64,000 bases of DNA, from the NCBI RefSeq assembly GCF_003851885.1, contig NZ_BHZE01000008.1, forward strand, positions 51,576 to 115,575, given 5' to 3'. Numbering within the stretch: position 1 is the stretch's first letter; the number at the start of each line of letters is the position of its first letter. Shown one piece after another: positions 10,401 to 18,567 of this stretch. The translations under genes were made by a program, and so were the position numbers. The notes beneath the pieces were generated by a model. It saw only the letters and a program-made list of their open reading frames with translations, ran no database searches and was not told the origin of the DNA. The stretch comes from Thermaurantimonas aggregans (GTDB taxonomy: Bacteria; Bacteroidota; Bacteroidia; Flavobacteriales; Schleiferiaceae).

Positions 10401-11754
10401 CGCGTGCCAATTCGAGCATTATTTGGTTTACGTGTTGCTCCTCCTCCAATCCATGGCGATTCAGCTGTATGTAAAAATCATCGCCAAACTGTTCCTTCCA
10501 CCAGAGCAAAGCCTCTTCAGCAGCTTTTTTTCCTTGGCTTAATATCAGTTGAGGTATTTCGCCTTGTAGTGTCCCTGACAAGGCAATCAGATGCTCTTTA
10601 TATAGCGAGATGTGTTTCTTATCAATTCGGGGATTGTAGTAAAAGCCTTCTGTGTTGGCTATCGACACCAACTTCGAAAGATTTGCATAGCCAGATTTGT
10701 TCTTAGCATAGAGCACAATACGCGGGTTTCGCTCGTGGTATGCTTTGGCAGTTATGTCGTTCACCAGTTCGAGCTCACAACCGATGATGCCTTTTATTTT
10801 CTGATCATCAGGCCTGCTGGTATTTATCTCTTTAAGTTTTGACATAAACTGAAATGCTGCCATCATATTCCCCGTGTCGGCTATTCCTACTGCGGGCAAA
10901 TTCATCTCAGCTGCCTTTTGAACCAGATCGCTCACCTCAATGGTCGATGAGAGAATGGAAAACCGGGACTTGTTGAAGAGGTGAAAAAACCCTCCCAATT
11001 TTCCAGCATCCACGGTGGCTATAGTTTCTGGCTCAACTACCACAGGTGCTGTTGATACCTCTGCACTTGCCTTTTTCAGGCTCTGGTGCGTCAAGCCCCA
11101 AAGTGCAAAGGGTTGAGGCTTGTACTTTAAGAATTCATTTAAATACCCCTTTGGCTTATTCAGCTGAAGCTCAGAATAGTGTTTACGTCGAATTAGCTCG
11201 AAGAAGCAGCGAGCCGTAGCCTCTACATCGGCTGTAGCGTTGTGTGCCTCTGCAAAGGTTTCACCAAACAAGTAGGTGTACAGCTCTGTAAGGTTCGGAA
11301 ATTTAAACTTCCCCCCCTTGCCGCCGGGCAATTTAGTGAGTAGAGCCGTTGCTTCATCGCAAGTATCTAGGCGCTTTTTAGAGGTGAGCAGCTCGTAGTT
11401 AAACCCATATCGGTAGAGCTCAGAGGCAATTACGTTGATGTCAAACTGAAGGTTGTGACCGGCAATTACATCTGCTTTTGCCAAAACGTCTAAAAACTTT
11501 TGGTACACTTCTAGGGCTGGCTTACCTACCCTTCGGGCTAATTCGGTAGAAATGCCGTGCACGCGCTCCGCATCGTAGGGCACCTCCCAGTCATCGGGAT
11601 AGATAATTATGCCCTGGTGTTCCAGCAGATTGCCCCATTCGTCATGAAGCTGCCAAGCTATCTGCACTACACGCGGCCAATTGTCGAGCTGCGTAATTGG
11701 CGCGTCCCATCTTTTAGGAAATCCTGTGGTTTCGGTATCAAAAATGAGAAACAT
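7429..11754 (-). CDS. dnaE: DNA polymerase III alpha subunit with fused N-terminal DnaQ-like exonuclease
   Basis: The replicative polymerase, 1441 residues against about 1160 for the E. coli protein. Residues 1-190 form a DEDDh 3'-5' exonuclease: D6 and E8 in FDTETTG, D105 in GHNLQFD, H171 and D176 in HNATAD. Residues about 255-560 are a PHP domain whose metal ligands are lost (HLFNK in place of HLHVH, ADTGN in place of TDHGN, NNNFYL in place of NDVHYL). The polymerase core has the catalytic pair D673/D675 in PDIDTDFDDEG, and a third carboxylate in KMDFLG. A helix-hairpin-helix and an OB-fold region make up the C-terminal part. The fused exonuclease would give proofreading in cis. Several open frames on the other strand across this gene are only its shadows. 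Confidence 0.96.
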   Translation of the reverse strand: MFLIFDTETTGFPKRWDAPITQLDNWPRVVQIAWQLHDEWGNLLEHQGIIIYPDDWEVPYDAERVHGISTELARRVGKPALEVYQKFLDVLAKADVIAGHNLQFDINVIASELYRYGFNYELLTSKKRLDTCDEATALLTKLPGGKGGKFKFPNLTELYTYLFGETFAEAHNATADVEATARCFFELIRRKHYSELQLNKPKGYLNEFLKYKPQPFALWGLTHQSLKKASAEVSTAPVVVEPETIATVDAGKLGGFFHLFNKSRFSILSSTIEVSDLVQKAAEMNLPAVGIADTGNMMAAFQFMSKLKEINTSRPDDQKIKGIIGCELELVNDITAKAYHERNPRIVLYAKNKSGYANLSKLVSIANTEGFYYNPRIDKKHISLYKEHLIALSGTLQGEIPQLILSQGKKAAEEALLWWKEQFGDDFYIQLNRHGLEEEQHVNQIMLELAREHGVKVVATNNNFYLNPDEFELLDALICVRDGNLVSNPIGKGRGFRFGYTVNSYYFRTPDEMAELYADLPEALYNLAEIAEKVENYDLKREVLLPKFEIPDEFKDPEDEKDGGKRGENRYLRYLTYQGAKKRYPVLTDEIRERLDFELETIEKTGYPGYFLIVSDFCRAAREMGVIVGPGRGSAAGSAVAYCIGITNVDPIKYNLLFERFLNPERVSLPDIDTDFDDEGREKVIKYVMDKYGANQVAQIITYGTMAAKSSVRDCGRVLGLSPSEVNALSKKVPSSLSLSELFKIDEKDLRERLRSNELPGALEIRQLYNSDKLEGKVLRMAEKLEGALRNTGIHACGVIITPTDVRNLVPVARAKDSDMWCTQFDNNIVESAGLLKMDFLGLKTLTIIKDACRMIKKRFGIDIDPDQIPLDDPITYERIFQTGDTIGVFQLESPGMQKYLRQLRPTTFEDIIAMVALYRPGPMEYIPDFIDRKHGRKPIEYDLPEMEEYLRETYGVTVYQEQVMLLSQKLAGFTKGEADVLRKAMGKKQKAVLDKMKPKFIDQASAKGFPIDKLEKIWTDWEAFASYAFNKSHATCYAVLAVQTAYLKAHYPAEFMASTITHYQNDVKTISFYMEDCRRHKIPILGPSVNESDMNFSVNANGEIRFGLAGMKGVGEGAAQNIIEERQKGGPFKSIFDFVERVDQRTINKKVMESLALGGAFDDFSECHRATFFEGGDGKSFIETLLKYGQSFKNAMAQAQMSLFGDLMSESIQKPAIPSAEPWSTYYALQREAEINGLYLSGHPLDDYRIEFQSFANTTTAALAELENFVNQEIRVLGIVNNYILDEDRNGERTCRFELMDYEGTYTFRLRSQAYNKFGHFVQNAQVVLVTALIKPPFQRNDGQVGQPYIDITNIEPVTELSAKAQRLNIYVNPESLEEDVIASVYKTLSKNPGDKALRFIIEDDNSGISVHTLSKMKVKINRAIVYELSQIPDLKVFLN

Positions 11755-12107
11755 CTGAAAGTCAGTATTTTTTATATATAAAATTGAAAATCAATTATAT
11801 CGATTAATATAAGACTTTCCCGCGTGAAGCGAGGTAAAGATTTTTCAACACCTGTTAAATCTGTTTTTTCATGAAAACGAAGCCAATACTTGCGATGAAC
11901 TTTCAGGCCACATTTCGCACAAAAAACATTCAAATTCTTAGGATTATGAGCAACACAATATTTTAAAATTCATTCGAATACTTCAAGTGTATTAAAACAT
12001 AAAAATCCTTTCTAACGCTTGAAGAGACTGTGCCTACCTTCCATTTTATGGCATTGTGTAATCTTTTATGAAAATGTAAATTACTTACGTTCAAAAGCCA
12101 CCTTTTT
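11755..12107. other. Non-coding stretch upstream of dnaE
   Basis: These 353 bases lie between the start of dnaE and the end of the mechanosensitive channel gene, both on the minus strand. The stretch is AT-rich, with many short poly-A/T runs. I looked on both strands for a frame with a start codon longer than about 25 codons, for tRNA-like folds and for strong hairpins and found none. It must contain the dnaE promoter, but no clear TAnnTTTG box was found at a good distance. Confidence 0.5.
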
Positions 12108-13370
12108 TTAACTTCTCGCTAAAGATCGAAAATCCGTACCTGTGGGATTTTGAAACAGTTCCAAATCAAAATACCGCACAGCTGCGATCAAGTGGTCGAA
12201 AATATCAGCTTGTAGCGTTTCGTACTCGAGCAGGGCGGTATGTGTAGTAAAGCAATAAATCTCCAGAGGCAGACCATTTTCAGTAGGCTGCATATGCCGA
12301 ACCAGTATTGGCTCAGCCGTTGATATATCGGGTTTACTTCGAATGTAGGCTAGGGCATACTGCCTGAATACACCGAGATTTGTCATTTGCCGGCCATTGA
12401 TGGGGTGCGATGTATCGATGTTGTTTGCCTTGTTGTACTCTTCGATCAGTCGAAGTCGCTCTTCAATGTAAGGAGTTATGAGCTGAAAACGCTTAAAGCG
12501 CTCTATCATCTCCTGATTGCAGATTTTTACCGTATTCATATTGATGTAGAGGGAGCGCTTGATGCGACGAACACCGGCGCTCTGCATACCCCTCCAGTTT
12601 TTAAAACTGTCAGAAATAAAGGCATAGGTCGGAACAGTGGTAATTGTCTTATCCCAGTTCCTGATTTTTACTGTGGTCAGATTTATTTCAATAACTTCAC
12701 CATCGGCTCCGTACTTATCTACCGTTACCCAATCGCCTACTTTCAATAGTTCGTTTGCCGATATCTGTATCGATGCTACCAGTCCTAAAATGGTGTCTTT
12801 AAACACCAAAAGCAGCACAGCCGTAAGAGCACCTAACTTCAGGAGGATGCTGTTGAAATCTGAACCAGTAATAATGGAAATCAGAACAATACCTCCTCCA
12901 ATATAATTGATAATGGCAGCTACCTGCAGATAACTTTTTACGGGCTTGTCTTTGTATTTCTCAATGCCCATAAAGATCACTTCAAGTGCCCTCAGAAATC
13001 TGTGCACTACACTCACGATGAGCACCACTACGTAAATCTTGATGCTCGCCTCCACCACTTTGGTCATAAAGGCATAATTGCGCAGCAGCAGAGGCAGCGA
13101 GTAGTAGGCTATAATAGCCGGCACCAGATTCGCCAAACCATTAAAAACCCTCTTTTCAAGTAAAATATCGTCGAATTGCGTTTCGCTACGCGATACAATT
13201 CGGTGTAAAACGCGCAGCAGCAGCCGCTTGCTTATCAAATAGGCAAAGCCGGTAATAACAAACAGTATCCCTAAATCAATCAGCAGTATTACAAAATCAG
13301 CTACTTCGGGCGAGAGGTGTAATAAACGAGCCAAGCGGTCGGTTACAAAGTCCAATTCTTCGATATTCAT
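12108..13370 (-). CDS. ybdG: Mechanosensitive channel, MscS superfamily (YbdG/MscM type)
   Basis: An inner-membrane channel that opens on osmotic downshift. The protein has about five hydrophobic segments in residues 15-190. The pore-lining MscS helix is LGALTAVLLLVFKDTILGLV, followed by the beta domain (LKVGDWVTVDKYGADGEV, TTVKIRNWDKTITTVPTY, DSFKNWRGM). The whole C-terminal half, including RRIKRS, GLPLEIYCFT and ADIFDH, follows the E. coli YbdG pattern as I remember it, so this subgroup is favoured over short MscS. The ATG at 13370 (MNIEELDF) is preferred because it aligns with the YbdG N-terminus; an ATG seven codons further out (13391) is also open. It is divergent from the esterase gene, with a shared promoter region of about 70 bases. 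Confidence 0.9.
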   Translation of the reverse strand: MNIEELDFVTDRLARLLHLSPEVADFVILLIDLGILFVITGFAYLISKRLLLRVLHRIVSRSETQFDDILLEKRVFNGLANLVPAIIAYYSLPLLLRNYAFMTKVVEASIKIYVVVLIVSVVHRFLRALEVIFMGIEKYKDKPVKSYLQVAAIINYIGGGIVLISIITGSDFNSILLKLGALTAVLLLVFKDTILGLVASIQISANELLKVGDWVTVDKYGADGEVIEINLTTVKIRNWDKTITTVPTYAFISDSFKNWRGMQSAGVRRIKRSLYINMNTVKICNQEMIERFKRFQLITPYIEERLRLIEEYNKANNIDTSHPINGRQMTNLGVFRQYALAYIRSKPDISTAEPILVRHMQPTENGLPLEIYCFTTHTALLEYETLQADIFDHLIAAVRYFDLELFQNPTGTDFRSLARS

Positions 13371-13456
13371 AAACCATTCGGCTATGAGCATAGAGGTTCA
13401 ATTTTTTTGTGCAAAGTTGCTTTACTTTGACTGGTCTATCGTTAAGAGAGCCTAAA

Positions 13457-14290
13457 ATGAAAAAGGTTGTTTCAAAATCGCCCATCACGGTTGAAAAGCA
13501 CACCATCACTTCAAAAAATCTTAAACGCGAGGTGCGCATCGATTTTTATGTACCTGAGCACAAAGGAACTCTTGGCTTACTGCTGATGAACGATGGACAG
13601 GATGCTGAAGCCTTGCATCTCAAAAGCGAATTAGAAACCTTTTTTCGCAACCACCCCCATAAAACACCTCTCACCGTAGGCATACACGCAGCTGACCGAC
13701 TGCATGAATACGGCACCACTTACAGTGCTGATTACATGAAGCGAGGCAAAGGTGCTGGTGCCTATCATAAATTTATACTTAATGAACTGCTCCCCATGAT
13801 CTACAATACCTTCGACATCACAAGCGACCGTTCAAAACGCGCTGTTATGGGCTTTTCGATGGGTGCACTGTCGGCTTTCGACCTTGTGTACCAAAATCCC
13901 AGTGTATTTGGTCTGGCAGGCTGTTTCAGCGGGTCTTTCTGGTGGCGTAAAAAGGCGTATTTCAGAGGTTTTGACGAAAAAAAAGACCGAATCATCCACC
14001 GCATGGTGCGCAAACAGGGTTACAAGCCCGGCCTTCGATTTTGGTTTATGGCAGGCACACGCGAGGAAGAAGATGACCGCAACAACAATGGGATAATCGA
14101 TGTAATTGACGACCAGCTCGATCTCATTGCTCAACTCTGCTGCACAGGCTACAAACCCTATTACGATATCCACTATTTAGAAATAGAAGATGGCCAGCAC
14201 AACCATGAGTCCTGGAAGTTGGGCATCCAGAACTTTTTAGAATGGGGATTTTGCAAAAGAAGAACGGAAGGTTACTTGCTCAAGAAATAG
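13457..14290 (+). CDS. Alpha/beta-hydrolase esterase (esterase D/enterochelin esterase-like family)
   Basis: A 277-residue protein of the PF00756-like esterase family. The nucleophile elbow is G-F-S-M-G in AVMGFSMGALSAF, and HNHESW near the end probably carries the catalytic histidine. It lacks a signal peptide, so it is probably cytoplasmic. Between them, DDRNNNGIIDVIDD fits an EF-hand calcium loop (D-x-N-x-N-G-x-I-D-x-x-D). The ATG at 13457 follows AAAATGAAAAAGG and is preferred to an upstream in-frame ATG lying in the promoter region. The substrate is unknown; members of this family act on siderophore esters, acyl or feruloyl sugars and glutathione adducts. Its 3' end overlaps a small reverse-strand gene by 19 bases. 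Confidence 0.82.
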   Translation: MKKVVSKSPITVEKHTITSKNLKREVRIDFYVPEHKGTLGLLLMNDGQDAEALHLKSELETFFRNHPHKTPLTVGIHAADRLHEYGTTYSADYMKRGKGAGAYHKFILNELLPMIYNTFDITSDRSKRAVMGFSMGALSAFDLVYQNPSVFGLAGCFSGSFWWRKKAYFRGFDEKKDRIIHRMVRKQGYKPGLRFWFMAGTREEEDDRNNNGIIDVIDDQLDLIAQLCCTGYKPYYDIHYLEIEDGQHNHESWKLGIQNFLEWGFCKRRTEGYLLKK

Positions 14291-14433
14291 GCAATTACCA
14301 GAATTAGTACAATTGCACCAATGACAAGTAATTTCTCAGCCAATTCGTTTTCTTGAGTATCTGACGAGGCAGAGACATTTTTTGGACGCAGCCTTCCGAT
14401 ACTACTTCTGCGCTTTTTGTCTCTGGAATGCAT
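14272..14433 (-). CDS. Small tail-anchored membrane peptide, 53 residues, unknown function
   Basis: A short gene beginning MHSRDKKRRSSIGR. The N-terminal half is polar and strongly basic, and residues about 34-51 form one hydrophobic helix ending in LSK, so it resembles a tail-anchored or single-pass inner-membrane protein with its basic end in the cytoplasm. A TAnnTTTG box lies 24-31 bases upstream of the ATG at a plausible distance, which supports it being expressed. The stop codon lies inside the last codons of the convergent esterase gene (19-base overlap). No family was recognised. It is too short for usual gene-length cut-offs, so it could easily be missed; coding status is probable, not certain. 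Confidence 0.5.
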   Translation of the reverse strand: MHSRDKKRRSSIGRLRPKNVSASSDTQENELAEKLLVIGAIVLILVIAYFLSK

Positions 14434-14456
14434 AGTAGACTAAGTTTAAATTGCAA

Positions 14457-14464
14457 CAAATTTA
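14457..14464 (-). promoter_or_regulatory. Bacteroidota -7 box for the 53-residue peptide gene
   Basis: CAAATTTA on the plus strand reads TAAATTTG on the minus strand, matching the Bacteroidota TAnnTTTG -7 element, 23 bases upstream of the ATG. No good TTTG -33 element sits at the usual 19-base spacing. Confidence 0.4.
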
Positions 14465-14619
14465 CACAATTAATCAGTTAAAAACGAGATTTTGAAAATC
14501 TTTATTAAAAAGTTTTGAACAACTAATAGCTTAATTTCAAGAATATCAATAATTTAAAAACAATCTTTTTTATTGAAAATTTCCTTTATTTTGTTTTCAC
14601 CACTTAAGTTTCAACCAAA

Positions 14620-15990
14620 ATGCCCGAAAGAACCGGTGATAAAGTCATCTTTTCATTGCTGGAGGTGTGCAACAGCATAAAGAAAACACTCGATACACGC
14701 TACACATCTCGATTTTGGGTACGGGCTGAGCTCATGAAACTCAACTACTACAAATACAGCGGCCACGCATACCCCGATCTTGTGCAAAAAGACGATGGCA
14801 GAATAGTAGCACAGCTGAAAGGGATTATTTGGAAAAGCGATTTATTAAAAATTCAATCCGCCTTTCAACGCAATGTCAATCAACCTCTTACTGAAGGCAT
14901 CGAAATACTATTTGAAGCCTCTATTACCTACGACGCCGTTCATGGTTTAAGCCTGCGCATACACCAAATCGACACCACATTTAGTCTAGGACTTATTGAA
15001 AAAGAAAAAATTCAAACCATCGAAAGGCTGAAAAACGAAGGCATTTTTGAGGCGAATAAAAACAAGTCAATACGCGAGTTACCAAAAAATGTGGCAATCA
15101 TTTCCGTAGAAACCAGTAAGGGTTGGGCTGACTTCAGGCAAGTAATCGAACCTTACATATCCTATTACGGGCTTTTCTTCATGATGTTTCCCGCCTTACT
15201 TCAAGGCGAAGGTGCGGTAAGTTCCATTCGCGAACAGTTGCGAAGGATTCAAAGCGTAGCAAAAGAGTTCGACATGGTCATGATCATTCGCGGGGGCGGT
15301 GGCGAAGCAGGCCTGTCTTGCTACAATAATTACGACCTCTGCCACGACATTGCAACATTCCCTATTCCCGTGCTTACCGGTATAGGCCATTCCACTAACC
15401 TCACTGTGGCTGAAATGGTAGCTTATTACAATGCCATTACGCCCACTGCCCTTGCCGAGTATTATCTAAACATTTTTAAAACCCGAGAATCCGAATTGGT
15501 CTGGACGGCTGACAGTATCAGTAAATACACTTCATTACATATCCAACAGCAGAAGAACCATCTCAACAATCTGTTGACACACCTAAAGAATTCCAGCACC
15601 CGACAACTTTCATCGATGAAGTCAGCCATCGAACAAACCGTTGAAAACATGCATCTATCAACTCAACAAGTTTTTCAATGGCATACATCAACTCTAACCG
15701 AAGCCATCGAAAAAATCCAAAAAAATTTCGTCGCCTACGTATCTAACCAGCAAAAGGAGTTACAAACCATAACGCGAATTATTCGCATTCAACATCCAGA
15801 AAACATTTTAAAAAAAGGCTATGCGTACCTTTTGGCCGGAGAAACAGCCATCAAAAGCGTTTCTCAATTATTTAAAAACCAAGAAATAACCCTTGTATTA
15901 AAAGACGGTAGAGCTTTAGGCAAGATTCTACACGTCGAAAAAAACACGACAAATGAGCAAGAAAAAGAAGAAACAAGAACCGATAATTGA
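14620..15990 (+). CDS. xseA: Exodeoxyribonuclease VII large subunit
   Basis: A 456-residue protein, normal length for XseA. It has an N-terminal OB-fold (about residues 10-105, with FWVRAELMKLNYY and VAQLKGIIWK), then the catalytic region with NVAIISVETSKGWADF, MVMIIRGGGGEAGLSCYNN and GIGHSTNLTVAEMVA (the Gly-rich and Ile-Gly-His motifs of the family), and then a long coiled coil (about 300-400). It would cut single-stranded DNA in both directions when bound to several small subunits (XseB). XseB is normally encoded next to xseA, but no such gene is seen here; instead the 3' end overlaps rnr by 38 bases in another frame. Confidence 0.93.
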   Translation: MPERTGDKVIFSLLEVCNSIKKTLDTRYTSRFWVRAELMKLNYYKYSGHAYPDLVQKDDGRIVAQLKGIIWKSDLLKIQSAFQRNVNQPLTEGIEILFEASITYDAVHGLSLRIHQIDTTFSLGLIEKEKIQTIERLKNEGIFEANKNKSIRELPKNVAIISVETSKGWADFRQVIEPYISYYGLFFMMFPALLQGEGAVSSIREQLRRIQSVAKEFDMVMIIRGGGGEAGLSCYNNYDLCHDIATFPIPVLTGIGHSTNLTVAEMVAYYNAITPTALAEYYLNIFKTRESELVWTADSISKYTSLHIQQQKNHLNNLLTHLKNSSTRQLSSMKSAIEQTVENMHLSTQQVFQWHTSTLTEAIEKIQKNFVAYVSNQQKELQTITRIIRIQHPENILKKGYAYLLAGETAIKSVSQLFKNQEITLVLKDGRALGKILHVEKNTTNEQEKEETRTDN

Positions 15991-18112
15991 CTACACTGAA
16001 CTCAAAGAAAAAATACTGAGAACACTCAGCATAGAAGCCGGCAGGCCTCTGAATCACAGACAAATTAGCGCCAGGATTGGCATTACCTCAAAAAACGTCA
16101 GGCAGCATATAAGACAATGCCTCGACGAGATGGTAGGAGAAAAGCTCATCGAATCACCTGCCGATGGCAAGTACTTATATCGTCCAAAAGCTCACACTGT
16201 TACTGGAGTTATTGAAATAACTTCAGCTGGCCACGCCTATTTAATTCCCGACCCAGAACCCGATGGATCACGAAGTCGCGACATATTTATCCATCGCGAT
16301 AGCCTTAACCACGCCTTCAACGGCGACAGAGTAGAAGTAGCCATATATGCTTACCTAAAAAAAGGATTGCCACACGGTGAAGTGGTCTCAATAGTCGAGC
16401 GAGCCAAAAAAGAATTTGTAGGTACCTATGTAGCAGCCGGAAAAAAATATGGCTTCGTAGTGCCCGACAACAAAAAAGTCTACACCGATTTTTACATCGT
16501 CGAAGAGTTCCGAAATGGAGCTCAAGACGGCGACAAAGTCGTTGTTCAGCTCACCGATTGGCCTGAGCTGGCAACAAGTCCATTTGGCAAGATTGTAAAA
16601 GTACTCGGCCAGCCGGGTGATCACGAAACAGAAATTCACGCAATTCTCGCTGAATTTGACCTACCTTACGAATTTCCTCCAGATGTAGAGCGCGAGGCTG
16701 AGCAAATTCCCGAAACACTGGACCCAAAAGAAATCGCTCGCCGAAAAGACATGCGTGGCATCACCACCTTTACGATCGACCCCACCGATGCTAAAGACTT
16801 CGACGACGCCCTCTCGCTTCGCAAGCTCGACAACGGACGTTGGGAAGTAGGAGTGCACATAGCCGATGTCACCTACTACGTAAAACCCGGCTCCAGACTC
16901 GACGAGGAGGCCTACCGCAGAGGCACTTCAGTCTATTTAGTTGACCGCGTAGTGCCTATGCTTCCGGAAAAGTTATCCAATTTCCTATGCTCCCTTCGCC
17001 CAAACGAAGACAAATTTTGTTTTTCTGCCATTTTCGAAATGGATGAAAACGGACAAGTTTTTTCAAAGTGGTTTGGCCGGACGATAATACATTCAAACCG
17101 AAGATTTACCTACGAAGAAGCTGAAGAAATCCTCAAAACTGGCAAAGGGGATTTTTCTGCTGAACTAGCCACACTAAATCAGATTGCCAAAAAGCTGAGA
17201 GCAGCTCGCTTTAAGGCAGGCTCTATCGGCTTCGACAAATCGGAAATAAAATTCCAATTAGACGATAAAGGTAACCCTACCGGCGTGTATCAAAAATCTA
17301 TTGGTGACAGCAATCATCTAATAGAGGAATTTATGCTATTAGCCAATAAATACGTGGCGATGGAAGTCGGTCGCACTCCTGAAGGCAAAGCATCAGGCAG
17401 AACGATGGTATATCGCGTACACGACGATCCAGACCCTGACAAACTCCTTGAACTTCAAAATTTTGTGTCCAAATTTGGTTACAGACTCAATATTTCGAGC
17501 AGACGGCAAATAACTAATACCATGAACGCCATGCTCGAAGCAGTGAAAGGAAAACCAGAACAAAATCTGATCGAAACCTTAGCCATTCGATCAATGGCAA
17601 AGGCTGTTTACAGCACAAAAAACAGAGGCCACTACGGGCTGGGCTTCGAATATTACACGCACTTTACCTCACCCATACGCCGATATCCCGATGTAATGGT
17701 GCATCGAATACTGCAAATGCACCTCGAGGGTCGTGAAGCCAAAAACCGCAACGAATGGGAAGAGCGCTGCAAACACGCTTCGCTTCGCGAAAAACTCGCA
17801 ACTGATGCCGAACGAGCCTCAATAAAATATATGATGACAAAATACCTTATGGACAAGATGGGCCAGGTATTCGAGGGTGTAATCTCAGGTGTTACAGAAT
17901 GGGGCGTGTATGTCGAATTGGTCGATAACAAATGTGAAGGAATGATCCGAATTGGCGATTTTAAAAACGACTACTACATTTTTGACGAAGAAAATTATCA
18001 GATCATAGGTTCCCGAAAAGGAAAAAAATACCAACTTGGAGACAGAGTGCGCGTAAAAGTGAAGAAAGCAGATTTGCAACGAAAACAAATCGATTTTTCA
18101 CTTATTGAGTAA
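15953..18112 (+). CDS. rnr: Ribonuclease R
   Basis: A 719-residue 3'-5' exoribonuclease of the RNase II/R family that degrades structured RNA. The order of parts is: a lysine-rich start; a winged helix (about 15-75, with RQISARIGITSKNVRQH); cold-shock domains (about 85-235); the RNB domain with the catalytic aspartates in IDPTDAKDFDDAL, plus GVHIADVTYYV and FTSPIRRYPDVMVHR; and a C-terminal S1 domain (FEGVISGVTEWGVYV). The long basic tail of the E. coli enzyme is absent. The start codon lies 38 bases inside xseA. The next in-frame ATGs fall within the winged helix, so this start is favoured and translational coupling with xseA is likely. Confidence 0.95.
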   Translation: MSKKKKKQEPIIDYTELKEKILRTLSIEAGRPLNHRQISARIGITSKNVRQHIRQCLDEMVGEKLIESPADGKYLYRPKAHTVTGVIEITSAGHAYLIPDPEPDGSRSRDIFIHRDSLNHAFNGDRVEVAIYAYLKKGLPHGEVVSIVERAKKEFVGTYVAAGKKYGFVVPDNKKVYTDFYIVEEFRNGAQDGDKVVVQLTDWPELATSPFGKIVKVLGQPGDHETEIHAILAEFDLPYEFPPDVEREAEQIPETLDPKEIARRKDMRGITTFTIDPTDAKDFDDALSLRKLDNGRWEVGVHIADVTYYVKPGSRLDEEAYRRGTSVYLVDRVVPMLPEKLSNFLCSLRPNEDKFCFSAIFEMDENGQVFSKWFGRTIIHSNRRFTYEEAEEILKTGKGDFSAELATLNQIAKKLRAARFKAGSIGFDKSEIKFQLDDKGNPTGVYQKSIGDSNHLIEEFMLLANKYVAMEVGRTPEGKASGRTMVYRVHDDPDPDKLLELQNFVSKFGYRLNISSRRQITNTMNAMLEAVKGKPEQNLIETLAIRSMAKAVYSTKNRGHYGLGFEYYTHFTSPIRRYPDVMVHRILQMHLEGREAKNRNEWEERCKHASLREKLATDAERASIKYMMTKYLMDKMGQVFEGVISGVTEWGVYVELVDNKCEGMIRIGDFKNDYYIFDEENYQIIGSRKGKKYQLGDRVRVKVKKADLQRKQIDFSLIE

Positions 18113-18147
18113 ATTTTTTAGTTACTTTCGCCAAAAATTATAAATTC

Positions 18148-18567
18148 ATGGACTCTAAAAAGCTTGAACTTGCTACTCTAATCACAGGATCTATAGCTAT
18201 TTTATTAGCAATTTATTTTGGTTTTATAGCTGCATCAGCTCTCTCTTCCTCTAAAATTATTAATTACATTTTTGCCTTAGCATTTTTTGTCTTTATTGCA
18301 TACAATTACATCAAATCAACCGAATATGAGAAGATAAAAAAACAACTCATTGATGAAATATCAGAATTAAACAATCGAATCGAATCATTGACAGCCGATC
18401 TTAATAAAAAAACTGCAGAAATCGAAAATTTAAACGCCGATCTTTCAGACAGAGATAAGAAAATCGCTGAAGTAGAAAACGAAAACAAAAAATTACAACA
18501 AAAAGTAGAAAATTTAGAAGAAAAAATTCAAGAGCTCAGCAAAAGAATTGATAATCCCACCGTGTAG
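18148..18567 (+). CDS. Membrane-anchored coiled-coil protein of unknown function
   Basis: A 139-residue protein. Residues about 7-32 and 35-52 form two membrane helices, and residues 55-135 form an almost unbroken coiled coil rich in Lys, Glu, Asn and Ile/Leu heptads (for example ELNNRIESLTADLNKKTAEI), projecting into the cytoplasm. It starts 35 bases after rnr, and its stop codon shares one base with the following exporter gene (TAGTG), so it is co-transcribed and probably co-translated with that gene. No family was recognised. It could be a structural partner of the LysE-like exporter, but this rests only on gene order. Confidence 0.72.
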   Translation: MDSKKLELATLITGSIAILLAIYFGFIAASALSSSKIINYIFALAFFVFIAYNYIKSTEYEKIKKQLIDEISELNNRIESLTADLNKKTAEIENLNADLSDRDKKIAEVENENKKLQQKVENLEEKIQELSKRIDNPTV

